A stretch of DNA of 64,000 nucleotides from Treponema sp. (GTDB taxonomy: Bacteria > Spirochaetota > Spirochaetia > Treponematales > Treponemataceae): positions 30,716 to 94,715 of the forward strand of contig JAFUFU010000019.1 in NCBI GenBank assembly GCA_017469785.1. Direction: 5' to 3'. Below the pieces are notes generated by a model. The model had not been told where the DNA came from, did no database searches, and saw only the letters and a list, made by a program, of their open reading frames with translations. This document shows positions 48,275 to 56,720 of this stretch, one piece after another. The position numbers were made by a program, and so were the translations under genes. Position 1 is the first letter of the stretch; each line of letters begins with the position of its first letter.

Positions 48275-49096
48275 TTATTTTTCGAAGAATGCCTTCATCA
48301 CTTTTAAGGAATCAACCGCTTCTTTTACGTCATGAACGCGAATCATTGAGGAACCGTGAAGCACGGAAAGCATGTCAGCCGCAAGGGTCCCTGAAAGGCG
48401 CTCAGAAACATCCCTTCCAGTAGCTTCTCCGATGCATGTCTTCCGGGACAACGCCATGAGCACAGGATATTTTCCATCGAGAATTTCACCAGACCGGCGC
48501 ATAAGCTCAAAATTATCCCTCATGCTCTTTCCGAAGCCGATTCCAACATCAAGCCAGATTTTGTCTCCTGCAATTCCGGCAGCTTCAGCGAACTCCACCC
48601 GGGACTTCAAGTATTCATTAACCTCGTCAAAGACATTCTCATAAACCGTGTTTTTCTGCATGGTGGAAGGATTTCCCCGCTTGTGCATGAGAATCACGGG
48701 AATTTTCATCTCGGCACAGAAAGGTGCCAGCCGGCTGTCATCCTCAAGGGCTGAAATATCGTTTAAAATATCCGCGCCAGCCTCAAAAGCCACCTTCATC
48801 ACCTCGTATTTTCGGGTATCCACAGAAATAGGAATATCAGAATGTCGGCGCACCCCTTCTATTACGGGAATCACACGGCGGATTTCTTCATCAGCGTTCA
48901 CATATTCACTCCCAGGTCTGGTAGACTCTCCTCCGATGTCAAGGATATCAGCCCCCTCGTCAACAAGGCGCAAAGCATCCTCCGCGCCCCCCCTGCTCTT
49001 GTCAAAAAAAGAATCAGGCGTGGCGTTCACGATTCCCATCACAAAAGAGGGAAGATTAGTTGAGATTGTGCGATTTGAAAGATGCAGTGTTTTCAT
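48275..49096 (-). CDS. folP: Dihydropteroate synthase
   Basis: 273 residues from ATG 49096. Condenses p-aminobenzoate with the pterin diphosphate in folate synthesis; sulfonamide target. VMGIVNATPDSFFDKSRGG, DILDIGGESTRPGSE, PISVDTRKYEV, ILMHKRG, DVGIGFGKSM and the end SMIRVHDV are all present. The frame is open for 11 more codons, but these come from the CTCTGTG repeat; the ribosome-binding site GAGGA is itself part of that repeat. Lies between cdaA and dxs. Confidence 0.95.
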   Translation of the reverse strand: MKTLHLSNRTISTNLPSFVMGIVNATPDSFFDKSRGGAEDALRLVDEGADILDIGGESTRPGSEYVNADEEIRRVIPVIEGVRRHSDIPISVDTRKYEVMKVAFEAGADILNDISALEDDSRLAPFCAEMKIPVILMHKRGNPSTMQKNTVYENVFDEVNEYLKSRVEFAEAAGIAGDKIWLDVGIGFGKSMRDNFELMRRSGEILDGKYPVLMALSRKTCIGEATGRDVSERLSGTLAADMLSVLHGSSMIRVHDVKEAVDSLKVMKAFFEK

Positions 49097-49190
49097 AAAT
49101 TCCTCACAGAGTTCACAGAGTAATTTCAAAAATGCGAAAAGCGTTCCTACTCATCATGCTCTCTGTGTACTCTTTAGCTCTGTGAGTAGT
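49097..49190. repeat. CTCTGTG-type interspersed repeat, copy 2
   Basis: ATTCCTCACAGAGTTCACAGAG, a central AATGCGAAAAGCG, then GCTCTCTGTGTACTC and AGCTCTGTGAGTAG. Same outer arms as copy 1 at 34262-34373. It supplies folP with its ribosome-binding site and, from 49154 on, the last codons of dxs. Confidence 0.65.
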
Positions 49191-51130
49191 TTTTTGGAAA
49201 TTTCCCGCGCGGAAAGACCGGCTTCTTCAAGAATCTGCGCCCTTGTTCCCTGAGCGAAAAATTTTTCGGGGAAAGCAAAGACGCTCACATTCTTAAAGTC
49301 ATGCTCAGACAGAAGGTTTTCAAGGTACTCACCAACTCCACCAGTCTTTACACCGTCCTCGATCACCGCCACTTTGTCGTATTTTTTTGCCAGCGAAAGA
49401 AAATATTCTTCGTCAAAAGGCTTGATAAAACGAAGGGAATAGATGTCGGTATTTTTTCCTTTCTGAAGAAGGATTCGCGCCGTCACCAGAGTCTCGTCAA
49501 GAATGCCGCCGGTGCATACAAGCAGGATTTTTTCGGCCGAACGTGAGAGTTTTTTCTCAGCGTCAGAAATCGCAAGCTCCGAATCAAAATCCACGCTGAG
49601 ATTCGGGGCAAATTCAGCATTCTTCAAAAGAACGCCCCGGCCTTCAATGAATTTTTCCTCGAATGACGGCAACTCGCTGGGACAGGAAAGCTTCGGATAG
49701 CGGATTGCCACAGGTCGTCTTGCATTCACAGCCCACATAAGGCACAAAGTCAAGTCAAGGGCAGTTGCCGGGGAAAGAATCGTCATATTTGGAACCGGGC
49801 GCAGCAAAGCAATATCAAAAATTCCCTGATGTGTTTCGCCGTCCTGAGGAACAGCCCCGGCGCGATCAAGGCAGAAAATCACCGGGAAACAGGAAATGGC
49901 CACATCATGGATAATCTGGTCAATCGCCCGCTGGATGAAAGTGGAATAAATCGCAACCACGGGAATCATTCCGCCGGAAGCAAGCCCAGAAGCGAAGGTA
50001 ACAGCGTGCTCTTCTGCAATCCCCACATCAAAAAAACGCTCGGGATAATGCCGCGCAAAGGTATCAAGACCGGTTCCCTTTGACATGGCCGCCGTAATCG
50101 CCATGATTTTCGTGTTTTTTTCGGCAAGAGCCATAACAGTGTGGTTAAAAGCCTCGGTAAAACTCAGGCTGTCAAATTTCTCCATCTTGCCGTCTGAAAT
50201 CTGGAAGGGACCAACCCCGTGGAAACTTGCAGGATCATTTTCGGCCGGAGAATAGCCCTTTCCTTTCTTGGTGTGTATGTGCACGATAACCGGCTTTGGA
50301 AGACGACGCACGCGACGGAGATTCTCTTCAAGCTCCCTGATATTGTGGCCATCAAGGGGACCAACATACTCAAAGCCTAAATCAGAGAAAAAATTGCCGG
50401 TCAAAAACATTCCCTTGACGGCCCGCTTGAGACGGTAAATGAATTTTCCTATGTGATGCTTTGAGTTAGGGATTTTATCAACGATTCCGTCAACAAAATA
50501 CCTGAAACGCTGGTAAATTCCAGTCATCGTAAGGGAACTCAAATAGCGTGAAATCGCGCCATTATTGGGGGAAATGGACATCTGGTTGTCATTCAGTATT
50601 ACGATAAGATTTTTTGAGAGCTGTCCCGCATGTGCAAGGGCCTCATAGGCAAGGCCACCTGTCAGAGCACCATCACCGATAACGACGACAACTTTGCGGG
50701 AACGGGGATTCCGGCCGGCCTCGCGCTGCTCCTTTTCAATCTTGTCCCAGGCAGTCAAAAGCCCCAACCCCTGAGAAATGGAAGTCGATGAATGGCCGTT
50801 ATCAAAGAAATCATGGGGACTCTCAGAGCGGCGGGTAAAACCTGAAATACCACCCTGTTTTCGAAGAGAAGAAAAATCTGAGAACCTTCCGGTCAGAAGC
50901 TTGTGCGCGTAGCATTGATGGCTCACATCAAAAACAATCGCATCCTCAGGACTGTCGAACACACGATGAAGGGCAACAGTAAGCTCCACCACACCGAGGT
51001 TGCTTGCCAAATGGCCGCCGTTTTTCGCCACCGTTTCGATGATACGCTTTCTGATTTCAGCGCACAGCTCATCAAGCTCTTTTTCTGATATTTTTTTTAC
51101 ATCTGCCGGAGAATGAATCTTTGAAAGAAT
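49154..51130 (-). CDS. dxs: 1-deoxy-D-xylulose-5-phosphate synthase
   Basis: First enzyme of the MEP isoprenoid pathway, thiamine-dependent. GGHLASNLGVVELTVALH, FDVSHQCYAHK, VIGDGALTGGLAYEAL (ThDP site), LNDNQMSISPN, IAEEHAVTFASGLA and DRAGAVPQDGETHQG are intact. The first canonical start in frame is GTG 51031 (625 residues), yet the 33 codons before it encode ILSKIHSPADVKKISEKELD-type sequence that matches the normal Dxs N-terminus, and a stop (TAG) stands just before AGGGAGA. So the start is probably a non-AUG codon: ATT at 51130 (658 residues), or ACG/GTT next to it. The last ten residues (LLTELKSTQRA) come from a repeat. Confidence 0.93.
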   Translation of the reverse strand: MLSKIHSPADVKKISEKELDELCAEIRKRIIETVAKNGGHLASNLGVVELTVALHRVFDSPEDAIVFDVSHQCYAHKLLTGRFSDFSSLRKQGGISGFTRRSESPHDFFDNGHSSTSISQGLGLLTAWDKIEKEQREAGRNPRSRKVVVVIGDGALTGGLAYEALAHAGQLSKNLIVILNDNQMSISPNNGAISRYLSSLTMTGIYQRFRYFVDGIVDKIPNSKHHIGKFIYRLKRAVKGMFLTGNFFSDLGFEYVGPLDGHNIRELEENLRRVRRLPKPVIVHIHTKKGKGYSPAENDPASFHGVGPFQISDGKMEKFDSLSFTEAFNHTVMALAEKNTKIMAITAAMSKGTGLDTFARHYPERFFDVGIAEEHAVTFASGLASGGMIPVVAIYSTFIQRAIDQIIHDVAISCFPVIFCLDRAGAVPQDGETHQGIFDIALLRPVPNMTILSPATALDLTLCLMWAVNARRPVAIRYPKLSCPSELPSFEEKFIEGRGVLLKNAEFAPNLSVDFDSELAISDAEKKLSRSAEKILLVCTGGILDETLVTARILLQKGKNTDIYSLRFIKPFDEEYFLSLAKKYDKVAVIEDGVKTGGVGEYLENLLSEHDFKNVSVFAFPEKFFAQGTRAQILEEAGLSAREISKKLLTELKSTQRA

Positions 51131-51150
51131 CGTAACGAAGTCTCCCTAAT

Positions 51151-51193
51151 AAAAAAAAGACCGCTAAAAGTTGCTTTGAACTTTGGCGGTCTC
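51151..51193 (-). terminator. Terminator between the 29-residue ribosomal gene and dxs
   Basis: GACCGC (51159-51164) pairs with GCGGTC (51186-51191), extended inside by AAAGTT/AACTTT; eight T on the minus strand follow. It ends about 20 bases before the dxs start. Confidence 0.75.
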
Positions 51194-51239
51194 TGTTGAC
51201 AAAGACGAATAGCTGAACGTCCTTCAGGCAGTCCTGCTA

Positions 51240-51329
51240 TTACTTACTCTTATGTCGATTTCGTCTAAGCATCTTCTTTCGCTTATGTGTCGCAATCTTC
51301 TGACGCTTTCGTTTTTTTCCACAAGGCAC
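51240..51329 (-). CDS. Tiny basic ribosomal-type protein (AURKAIP1/COX24-like, bTHX-like)
   Basis: 29 residues, GTG start with AAGGAG seven bases upstream. It begins MPCGKKRKRQKIATHKRKKM and ends RRNRHKSK, more than half Lys/Arg/His. This is the pattern of the short AURKAIP1/COX24-domain proteins of spirochaetes and Bacteroidetes, related to mitochondrial small-subunit protein mS38 and akin to bTHX; a role on the 30S subunit is likely. It is too short for normal gene calling but has its own promoter, ribosome-binding site and terminator. Confidence 0.8.
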   Translation of the reverse strand: MPCGKKRKRQKIATHKRKKMLRRNRHKSK

Positions 51330-51359
51330 GATGGCACTCCTTAGTCACAAGTTGTATTT

Positions 51360-51388
51360 ATTATCAATAAAAGCCGCCCTTTCGTCAA
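51360..51388 (-). promoter_or_regulatory. Promoter of the 29-residue protein gene
   Basis: Minus strand TTGACG (51388-51383), 17 bases, GATAAT (51365-51360). Confidence 0.65.
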
Positions 51389-51406
51389 GAGTGACTTTTT
51401 ATGTCC

Positions 51407-51604
51407 TTATTTATCTTCAATCCGTCGGTACTGAACTTCTGAATTGAAAAGTTGTTTTGCAGCAAGAGAAACGACTTTTCCGTCATTTTCCTCAATCTGC
51501 TCGTCTTTAATCATAGCCAGCTGATATGCACGGTGACTTGCCGCGACTGTGGCTTCATAGATATTGCCGTTAAATTTTACGGTTTTTTCCAAAGGAAAAA
51601 TCAT
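51407..51604 (-). CDS. rpoZ: RNA polymerase omega subunit (probable)
   Basis: 65 residues. NIYEATVAASHRAYQLAMIKDEQI aligns with the RpoZ core (N-x-YELVxxAxxRARQL), and DGKVVSLAAKQLFNSEVQYR with the second helix (K-x-V-xxAxxEI-xxG-x-V). It is a short spirochaetal form. Omega helps assemble beta' and is not essential in most bacteria. Own promoter upstream (TTGACA-17-TAGAAT). Between the ribosomal-type gene and an MBL gene. Confidence 0.75.
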   Translation of the reverse strand: MIFPLEKTVKFNGNIYEATVAASHRAYQLAMIKDEQIEENDGKVVSLAAKQLFNSEVQYRRIEDK

Positions 51605-51635
51605 TAGTCTGCTATCCCCTAAAAGTGATTATATA

Positions 51636-51664
51636 ATTCTATACGAAGGTAGATTTTATGTCAA
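51636..51664 (-). promoter_or_regulatory. rpoZ promoter
   Basis: Minus strand TTGACA (51664-51659), 17 bases, TAGAAT (51641-51636). Confidence 0.7.
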
Positions 51665-51680
51665 GAAATCATCTTCTAAA

Positions 51681-52631
51681 TCATGAGATTTTCCGCCAAA
51701 GCATCCTGTTCGCTTCCATTGTATGCTCAATACGCCCGCTTTCGTACAGACCGGTCAGATAAGAGCGCAGCGTGCTTCCGATGAGGCAGAACTGACTGGT
51801 CTTTAAAGTAATTCCACTGCGGTCAGCCACGGCCTTCAGAAGCTCCTCGCTGCTTTTCGGAGACCTCAGCTCGTCTACAATCATGTCCTCTGTCTCAAGG
51901 ATTGCAAGCAGGTTCAGTTCAGCAATTCCTTCAATATTATCCACGATGTCACCGTGGCCGGGGATATAAAAATCCGCCTCAACAGTCTGGATTTTAAGCA
52001 AGGATTCCTTTGTTTTCGTCTCGTCCAGAAGGTACTGGATCCAATGCTTTTTAATTGAATTCCGTCCTGAAAGCACATCGCCTGCAAACATGACCCGTTT
52101 TCCGTCCGTATCCGTAAGGAGAAATCCAACCTGATCCACATAATGCCCCGGAAGAGAAATCACCTTGAGCCGAATCTCGCCGTTTTCGCAGGAAAGAGAA
52201 ATTTCTTCCTCGCCGTCAAAAACCCTCTGAACCTGACAAGCCTCTGCAAGCAGGTATTTTGAGCGCAAGTCATGAATGGGAGTTCCGCCCCAAATAAGCT
52301 GAGTTTCAATCGTAGGATATTCCATAAGATAAGCCTCTCCCTTTGAGGCCCAGACTTCGCAGCCTGTCTCCCGCACGAGGTAGGAATTTCCCCCGCAATG
52401 GTCGGCATGGGAGTGGGTGTTAATAATCGCCTTAAGGGTCGCATCAGGAAAATTCGCCTTGATAAAATCAAGGATTCTGGCTCCTGTAGTCTCGTCGTTT
52501 CCTGAATCAATGAGGTAGACGCAGTCTTTCCCCGCCCCGTCAAAAAAGCGGATAAAGCCGATGTTCGTCGGCATGGAAAGATAAGAAATATGCTCGCTCA
52601 AAGTCACCAGTTGCTCGGTAGTAACAGACAA
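51681..52631 (-). CDS. Metallo-beta-lactamase-fold hydrolase
   Basis: 316 residues from TTG 52631. The metal site HSHADH (73-78), further GEAYLM, SLPGHYVDQVGF and FAGDVLSG, and IPGHGDIV give the MBL-fold dinuclear centre. The C-terminal 80 residues (SPKSSEELLKAVADRSGITL...LTGLYESGRIEHT) form a winged-helix-like end as in the LACTB2-like/hydrolase subgroup. Substrate unknown. Its ribosome-binding site TAGGAG comes from the AT-rich repeat at 52632-52668. Confidence 0.88.
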   Translation of the reverse strand: MSVTTEQLVTLSEHISYLSMPTNIGFIRFFDGAGKDCVYLIDSGNDETTGARILDFIKANFPDATLKAIINTHSHADHCGGNSYLVRETGCEVWASKGEAYLMEYPTIETQLIWGGTPIHDLRSKYLLAEACQVQRVFDGEEEISLSCENGEIRLKVISLPGHYVDQVGFLLTDTDGKRVMFAGDVLSGRNSIKKHWIQYLLDETKTKESLLKIQTVEADFYIPGHGDIVDNIEGIAELNLLAILETEDMIVDELRSPKSSEELLKAVADRSGITLKTSQFCLIGSTLRSYLTGLYESGRIEHTMEANRMLWRKIS

Positions 52632-52668
52632 ATTTTAACTCCTAATCGATAATCGCTCATTGCTAATT
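52632..52668. repeat. AT-rich interspersed repeat between recJ and the MBL gene
   Basis: AACTCCTAATCGATAATCGC followed by TCATTGCTAATTATC. Related to words in udg, priA and the recO-deoC gap. It fills the whole gap and supplies the next gene's ribosome-binding site. Confidence 0.6.
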
Positions 52669-52669
52669 A

Positions 52670-54820
52670 TCAAAAACTCTTCCGAATGTCCGTGATAATC
52701 AGCTGGGGAGTCTCAACGCCGTTGAAAGTGTTTCGGCTCACCTGATAAAGCAGGTCTACCGTGTCACCCTTGTCAAAATCCCGGCCAAGACTTTCAGCTC
52801 CGCCCCAGAACATGGCAGGCCACTTAGTCCGCCCCAAATCAAAGGTAAGTTTCAAGTGTTGCCGCTCGGTCTTTCCGATAATCATGGCATCTGAAATGCG
52901 GAGATTTTTGCTCATGAAGGTAAGCTCACGGTTTTCCTCACCGTAAGGCTCAAAATCATCCACAATGGCAAGCAAATCCGGCTTCAAATAATCCTGGGGA
53001 ATTTCCGCATCCACATTAATCTGCTCGGACTCCGAAGAAGAAAGCTGGATTTCAGGGGCGAATTTGTCCAAAGCGGCAAGAAATTCATGGAGGCGCTCTT
53101 TTTTGAAGGTAAAGCCCGCCGCATAAGCGTGACCGCCGTAACTTACGAACAAATCCGCCATCTTATCAAGCAGAGAAAGAACCTCAAATCCCCGGCAGCT
53201 CCGCATGGAGCCTATGGCATTTTCGTCAACAAAGGTAATCGCCATGGCAGGTATATCGTAAATATTCACGAGTTTTCCCGCAATCGTTCCTGAGACCCCC
53301 CGGTTAATCCTCTGCTCACCTGAATCATCGATAATCACGCAGAGTTTTCCCCCGTATTTTTCGATGCTTTGCCTGGCTTGCGTGGCGGCAAAATTCCAGC
53401 CCTCGTTGCCAAGTTCCTTGCGCCGGTTATTCATCTCGATGATTTTCTGGGCGATTTCAGTCCTCTTTGAAGGATCCTTTTCAAGGAAAAGCTCAAGGCC
53501 TATTTCTGGCTGACCAAGCCGGCCTGTCGCGTTCAAAGCGGGATTTATGTTCCATGACAAATCGGTCGCCGTAATCCTCTTCCCCAGCAAATTCTGCATC
53601 GAAAGAAGTTCCTTTAAGCCATCCCTTGCCCTACCCTTGTTCATTGACTCGACGCCGTGACGGATAAAGATTCGGTTCTCGTTTTTAAGCGGCATGATGT
53701 CGGCAAGAGCCGCAAGAGCCACCAGCTGCAAATCCCGTTCGTTGGCTTTTTCGTTCTGGGGAAACTGCCTTGCAAGCTGGGCATTCATAAAGGTGACGAA
53801 AATATTGTAAAAAGCGTTGATTTCTGAATTCTGAGAAGGATTGTAGCGGGCAAGTTTTGACTTTGATTTTAAGAGTGAAAGGCTGGCATTTGCCATAGAG
53901 GGAATGAGTTTTGCCACTTCAGGGCGGATATCGAGGAAGTTGAATTCCGCGCCATTTCCGAAAACCTGAGCTAAAAGAGAAGCCGTAGATTTTTCATCCC
54001 AGACAAAAATCTGCTGGCCGCGCAAAAAATCAATCAGTTTGGTAGAAGAAAGGGAAGTTCCCGCCATGACAGTCTCAGTAAGAGAGCCTTTTTCGACTAA
54101 ATTCTGCAATTTAAGGACTTCAATCTTACATTCTTCGCTGTTTTCAGACAAAGAAGCCGTAAGAAGGGCGATTTCATTCTTGTAAAGTTCGCTTGCCGCA
54201 AAGCGGAGGGCTGTCACCACCTTGTAAACCACGGCACAGCCAGAAATATCTTTGAAAGGATAGCCGCTGTCCTCGCATTTGGGATTTACGATAATGGCAG
54301 GGCTGGGAAGAACTTCCGGCGGCGTGTGATGGTCAAGCACGATTACATCCATGCCCTTTGAGGCAGCATAAGCGATTTCTTCCACATTGGAGATTCCGCA
54401 GTCCACCGTAATGACCAGGGAACCGTAGTTTTTCTCAAAATCATCCACGGCATTTTTGTTGAGACCGTAGGGGTCTGTTCCGCCGGGAAGGCGCCATGAG
54501 ACATCAATTCCGATAGAAGTAAGATAGTCGTAAAGAACAGTGGTAGCCGTAATTCCGTCAACATCCCGGTCACCAAAAATCAGGACTTTTTCGCCCTCGT
54601 CTTTGGCCTGCAATATTCGGTCAACGGCATCTTCCATATTATTGAAAAGAAAGGGATTGTGGAGGAAACGCAAATCGTACTCAAGAAAGAACTGCACATC
54701 CTTTCCTTCAGTGATGCCCCGCCGTGCGAGGATTGAAGCCGTAAGGGCATTCACCCCAAAACGGTCATACAAATCCCCCACATCAGCGCGGCTTATATGT
54801 TTTTTAATCCAATTTTTCAT
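52670..54820 (-). CDS. recJ: Single-strand exonuclease RecJ
   Basis: 716 residues. 5'-3' exonuclease of RecF-pathway and mismatch repair. DHH motifs are clear: FGDRDVDGITATTVLYDYL, VITVDCGIS, IVLDHHTPPE and SGCAVVYKV; the DHHA1 part has YGGHAYAAGFTF. It is longer than E. coli RecJ (577) because of an insertion around 210-340 (from ALLTASLSENSEECKIEVL to PSMANASLSLLKSK), seen in other spirochaetal RecJ. No ribosome-binding site before ATG 54820; a repeat (ACAGATT) borders it. Confidence 0.95.
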   Translation of the reverse strand: MKNWIKKHISRADVGDLYDRFGVNALTASILARRGITEGKDVQFFLEYDLRFLHNPFLFNNMEDAVDRILQAKDEGEKVLIFGDRDVDGITATTVLYDYLTSIGIDVSWRLPGGTDPYGLNKNAVDDFEKNYGSLVITVDCGISNVEEIAYAASKGMDVIVLDHHTPPEVLPSPAIIVNPKCEDSGYPFKDISGCAVVYKVVTALRFAASELYKNEIALLTASLSENSEECKIEVLKLQNLVEKGSLTETVMAGTSLSSTKLIDFLRGQQIFVWDEKSTASLLAQVFGNGAEFNFLDIRPEVAKLIPSMANASLSLLKSKSKLARYNPSQNSEINAFYNIFVTFMNAQLARQFPQNEKANERDLQLVALAALADIMPLKNENRIFIRHGVESMNKGRARDGLKELLSMQNLLGKRITATDLSWNINPALNATGRLGQPEIGLELFLEKDPSKRTEIAQKIIEMNNRRKELGNEGWNFAATQARQSIEKYGGKLCVIIDDSGEQRINRGVSGTIAGKLVNIYDIPAMAITFVDENAIGSMRSCRGFEVLSLLDKMADLFVSYGGHAYAAGFTFKKERLHEFLAALDKFAPEIQLSSSESEQINVDAEIPQDYLKPDLLAIVDDFEPYGEENRELTFMSKNLRISDAMIIGKTERQHLKLTFDLGRTKWPAMFWGGAESLGRDFDKGDTVDLLYQVSRNTFNGVETPQLIITDIRKSF

Positions 54821-54821
54821 T

Positions 54822-54965
54822 ATTTATCCACAGATTAACACAGATTTTCACAGATAGGATAACACAAAACGAAAAAAGGATAAACATATATTTTAGAGTA
54901 GAAGACTCCCGAAGAGCTGTGCGCGCATGGCCGCATGATTTTATCCGCGTCCATCTGTGTCCAGC
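54822..54965. repeat. ACAGATT-type repeats in the recJ-udp gap
   Basis: No gene. TTATCCACAGATTAACACAG, TTTTCACAGATAGG and later CCATCTGTGTCCAGCCGC are members of an AATCTGTG/CACAGATT word family that recurs at 48248-48262, 56590-56602, 57457-57507 and 57800-57815. Confidence 0.55.
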
Positions 54966-54970
54966 CGCGC

Positions 54971-55759
54971 TTAAATCTTTCCGTCAGCCTTGTCTTTCAA
55001 AATCAGGCTGCGAAGGGCCTCTACCGCGACAGTTATCGCCGCCTCGGTGTCGTGAGCCTGCTTGTTGGGAAGACCTTTCTTTGCCCGCTCCTGATTTGCC
55101 ACCACGAGGAAACATGAGCCGACCCGCACCCTGAGGAAAAGACCGGCAATAAAGAGAGCCGCGCTTTCCATTTCGCTTGCAAGGCAGCCCATGCGGAGCC
55201 AGGCCTGCCATTTATTCTCAAGCTCGTAGCTCACAGGCATAATCTCAGGCTCGTGCTGCCCGAAAAAAGAATCCTTGCACTGAACCACGCCCACATGATT
55301 CGGAATGTTAAGCTTTTTTGCGGCTGCGGTAAGGGCGTTCACGCAGTCGATGTTGGCCACGGCAGGGTACTCAATGGGAGCGAATTCCCGGCTGGTGCCT
55401 TCCATACGGACAGCCCCGGTGGCAATCACGATGTCGCCGCCCATTACATCTTCCTGCATACCGCCGCAAGTTCCCACCCGAAGGAAAGTGTGGGCGCCGC
55501 ATTTGGCAAGCTCGTCAATGGCGATGGAAGCCGAAGGGCCGCCGATTCCCGTTGAAGTGACAGAAACAGGCACTCCCTCAAGAGTTCCGGTATAAGTGAC
55601 ATATTCCCGCACATCAGCCACAAGTTTTGCGTTGTCAAAATGCTCGGCAATCTTGGCGCATCTTTTCGGGTCTCCGGGCATAATAACATACTTTCCGATG
55701 TCAGCCGGCCCCACTCCCGTGTGATACTGTTTTCCTGAACCTTCTGTGTAATCAACCAT
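54971..55759 (-). CDS. udp: Uridine phosphorylase-type nucleoside phosphorylase
   Basis: 262 residues. Phosphorolysis of uridine to uracil and ribose-1-phosphate. [59 protein letters not shown] and [11 protein letters not shown] with the catalytic Glu pair reproduce the NP-I family; the closest subgroup by eye is Udp. AAGGAGG six bases before the ATG. With deoC downstream in the same direction it points to nucleoside salvage. Confidence 0.93.
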   Translation of the reverse strand: MVDYTEGSGKQYHTGVGPADIGKYVIMPGDPKRCAKIAEHFDNAKLVADVREYVTYTGTLEGVPVSVTSTGIGGPSASIAIDELAKCGAHTFLRVGTCGGMQEDVMGGDIVIATGAVRMEGTSREFAPIEYPAVANIDCVNALTAAAKKLNIPNHVGVVQCKDSFFGQHEPEIMPVSYELENKWQAWLRMGCLASEMESAALFIAGLFLRVRVGSCFLVVANQERAKKGLPNKQAHDTEAAITVAVEALRSLILKDKADGKI

Positions 55760-55813
55760 AATTTCCTCCTTTTTTTCGTTTTCTCGCAGAGCAAGCAGAG
55801 TTCCGCAAGAAAT

Positions 55814-56590
55814 CTATAAAATCCCTACGCCGCTTTCAAGAGACTTGAGCTTAGTTCCGCAAGCCTGCTCAATAAGGGAGTATGAAAGAGCCTTCATCTC
55901 AAGGAATGCAGACTGAGAGATGACGATTTCCCTTACCGCCTTGGGGCTAAGGCTCGTCACCGCCTCAAGGTAAGTCAAGGCCGCCTTTGAGAGCGTGAAA
56001 TCCGCCTTTCTATCTCCCGAAGCGCAATCCGGGCAGAAAAAGCCGTTCTCCAATCTGGAAAAACTGTATCTCCATGATAAGGCATCATCCGTGAATTTTC
56101 CAGCATGAAGCGAAGAGCCGCAGGAAAGACAATTCGCCGTGTCGGGCTTTACCCCCAAAAGAGAAAGATAACGCCACAAAAAGCGCACCAGCCCCAGCCT
56201 TGACTCCTCTTCCCCGGAAAGCTCGATTCCGTCCAGAAATCCGTTGAGGATTTTCCAGCTTTCGGCGGGAGAGCCGGCGCACTTGGTCTTAATCAGGATT
56301 TCCGTGGCAAAAGAAGCGGCATAAGTCTTAAAAAGATTCTCCCTGAATGAAAGATGATAATTCTTAACATCGAAGTCAGTGATTTTCGTCTGATTTTTCA
56401 CTTCGTCCCGGTAGAGATACAGAATCCCCGAATTCATGGGGGAAACAAGGGAACGGAGTTTGGATTTAGGCCCGCCGTAAAGCGTCGCAAAGAAAATCCC
56501 CTCCTCCGGCGAAAAAATCGTAACCCGCCGGTTATTTTCCCCGCTCATGGCCACCGAGAGAATCAAAGCTGGTGTAGAAAAATTCCTCAT
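55814..56590 (-). CDS. recO: DNA repair protein RecO
   Basis: 258 residues. N-terminal OB fold (ALILSVAMSGENNRRVTIFSPEEGIFFATLYGGPKSKLRS), then the helical part with WKILNGFLDGIEL and the zinc-type Cys motifs NCLSCGSSL and FFCPDCASG. RecO loads RecA with RecF/RecR. The length is normal. The 115-base gap upstream, to deoC, holds the composite repeat. Confidence 0.92.
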   Translation of the reverse strand: MRNFSTPALILSVAMSGENNRRVTIFSPEEGIFFATLYGGPKSKLRSLVSPMNSGILYLYRDEVKNQTKITDFDVKNYHLSFRENLFKTYAASFATEILIKTKCAGSPAESWKILNGFLDGIELSGEEESRLGLVRFLWRYLSLLGVKPDTANCLSCGSSLHAGKFTDDALSWRYSFSRLENGFFCPDCASGDRKADFTLSKAALTYLEAVTSLSPKAVREIVISQSAFLEMKALSYSLIEQACGTKLKSLESGVGIL

Positions 56591-56611
56591 AAACCGAAAC
56601 CACAGATTTTA

Positions 56612-56720
56612 GAACAAGCAGGCGTTGCGGGCGGCGATTGAACCCGCAGAGGGGGTAGCGACCAACGAAGTGGGCGCGGGGGGGAGACTTCCCCCACCCC
56701 AATTCCTAATTGCTAATTAT
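56612..56720. repeat. Composite repeat, copy in the recO-deoC gap
   Basis: Minus strand: ATAATTAGCAATTAGGAATT, GGGGGAAGTCTCCCCCCC, GCTACCCCCTCTGCGGG and CCCGCAACGCCTGC. It shares its order of blocks with the insert in priA (42968-43087) and reaches the last deoC codons. Confidence 0.75.

Noticed and set aside
48648-49253. 201-codon plus-strand frame opposite folP/dxs
   Set aside because: Both minus-strand proteins are well conserved there.
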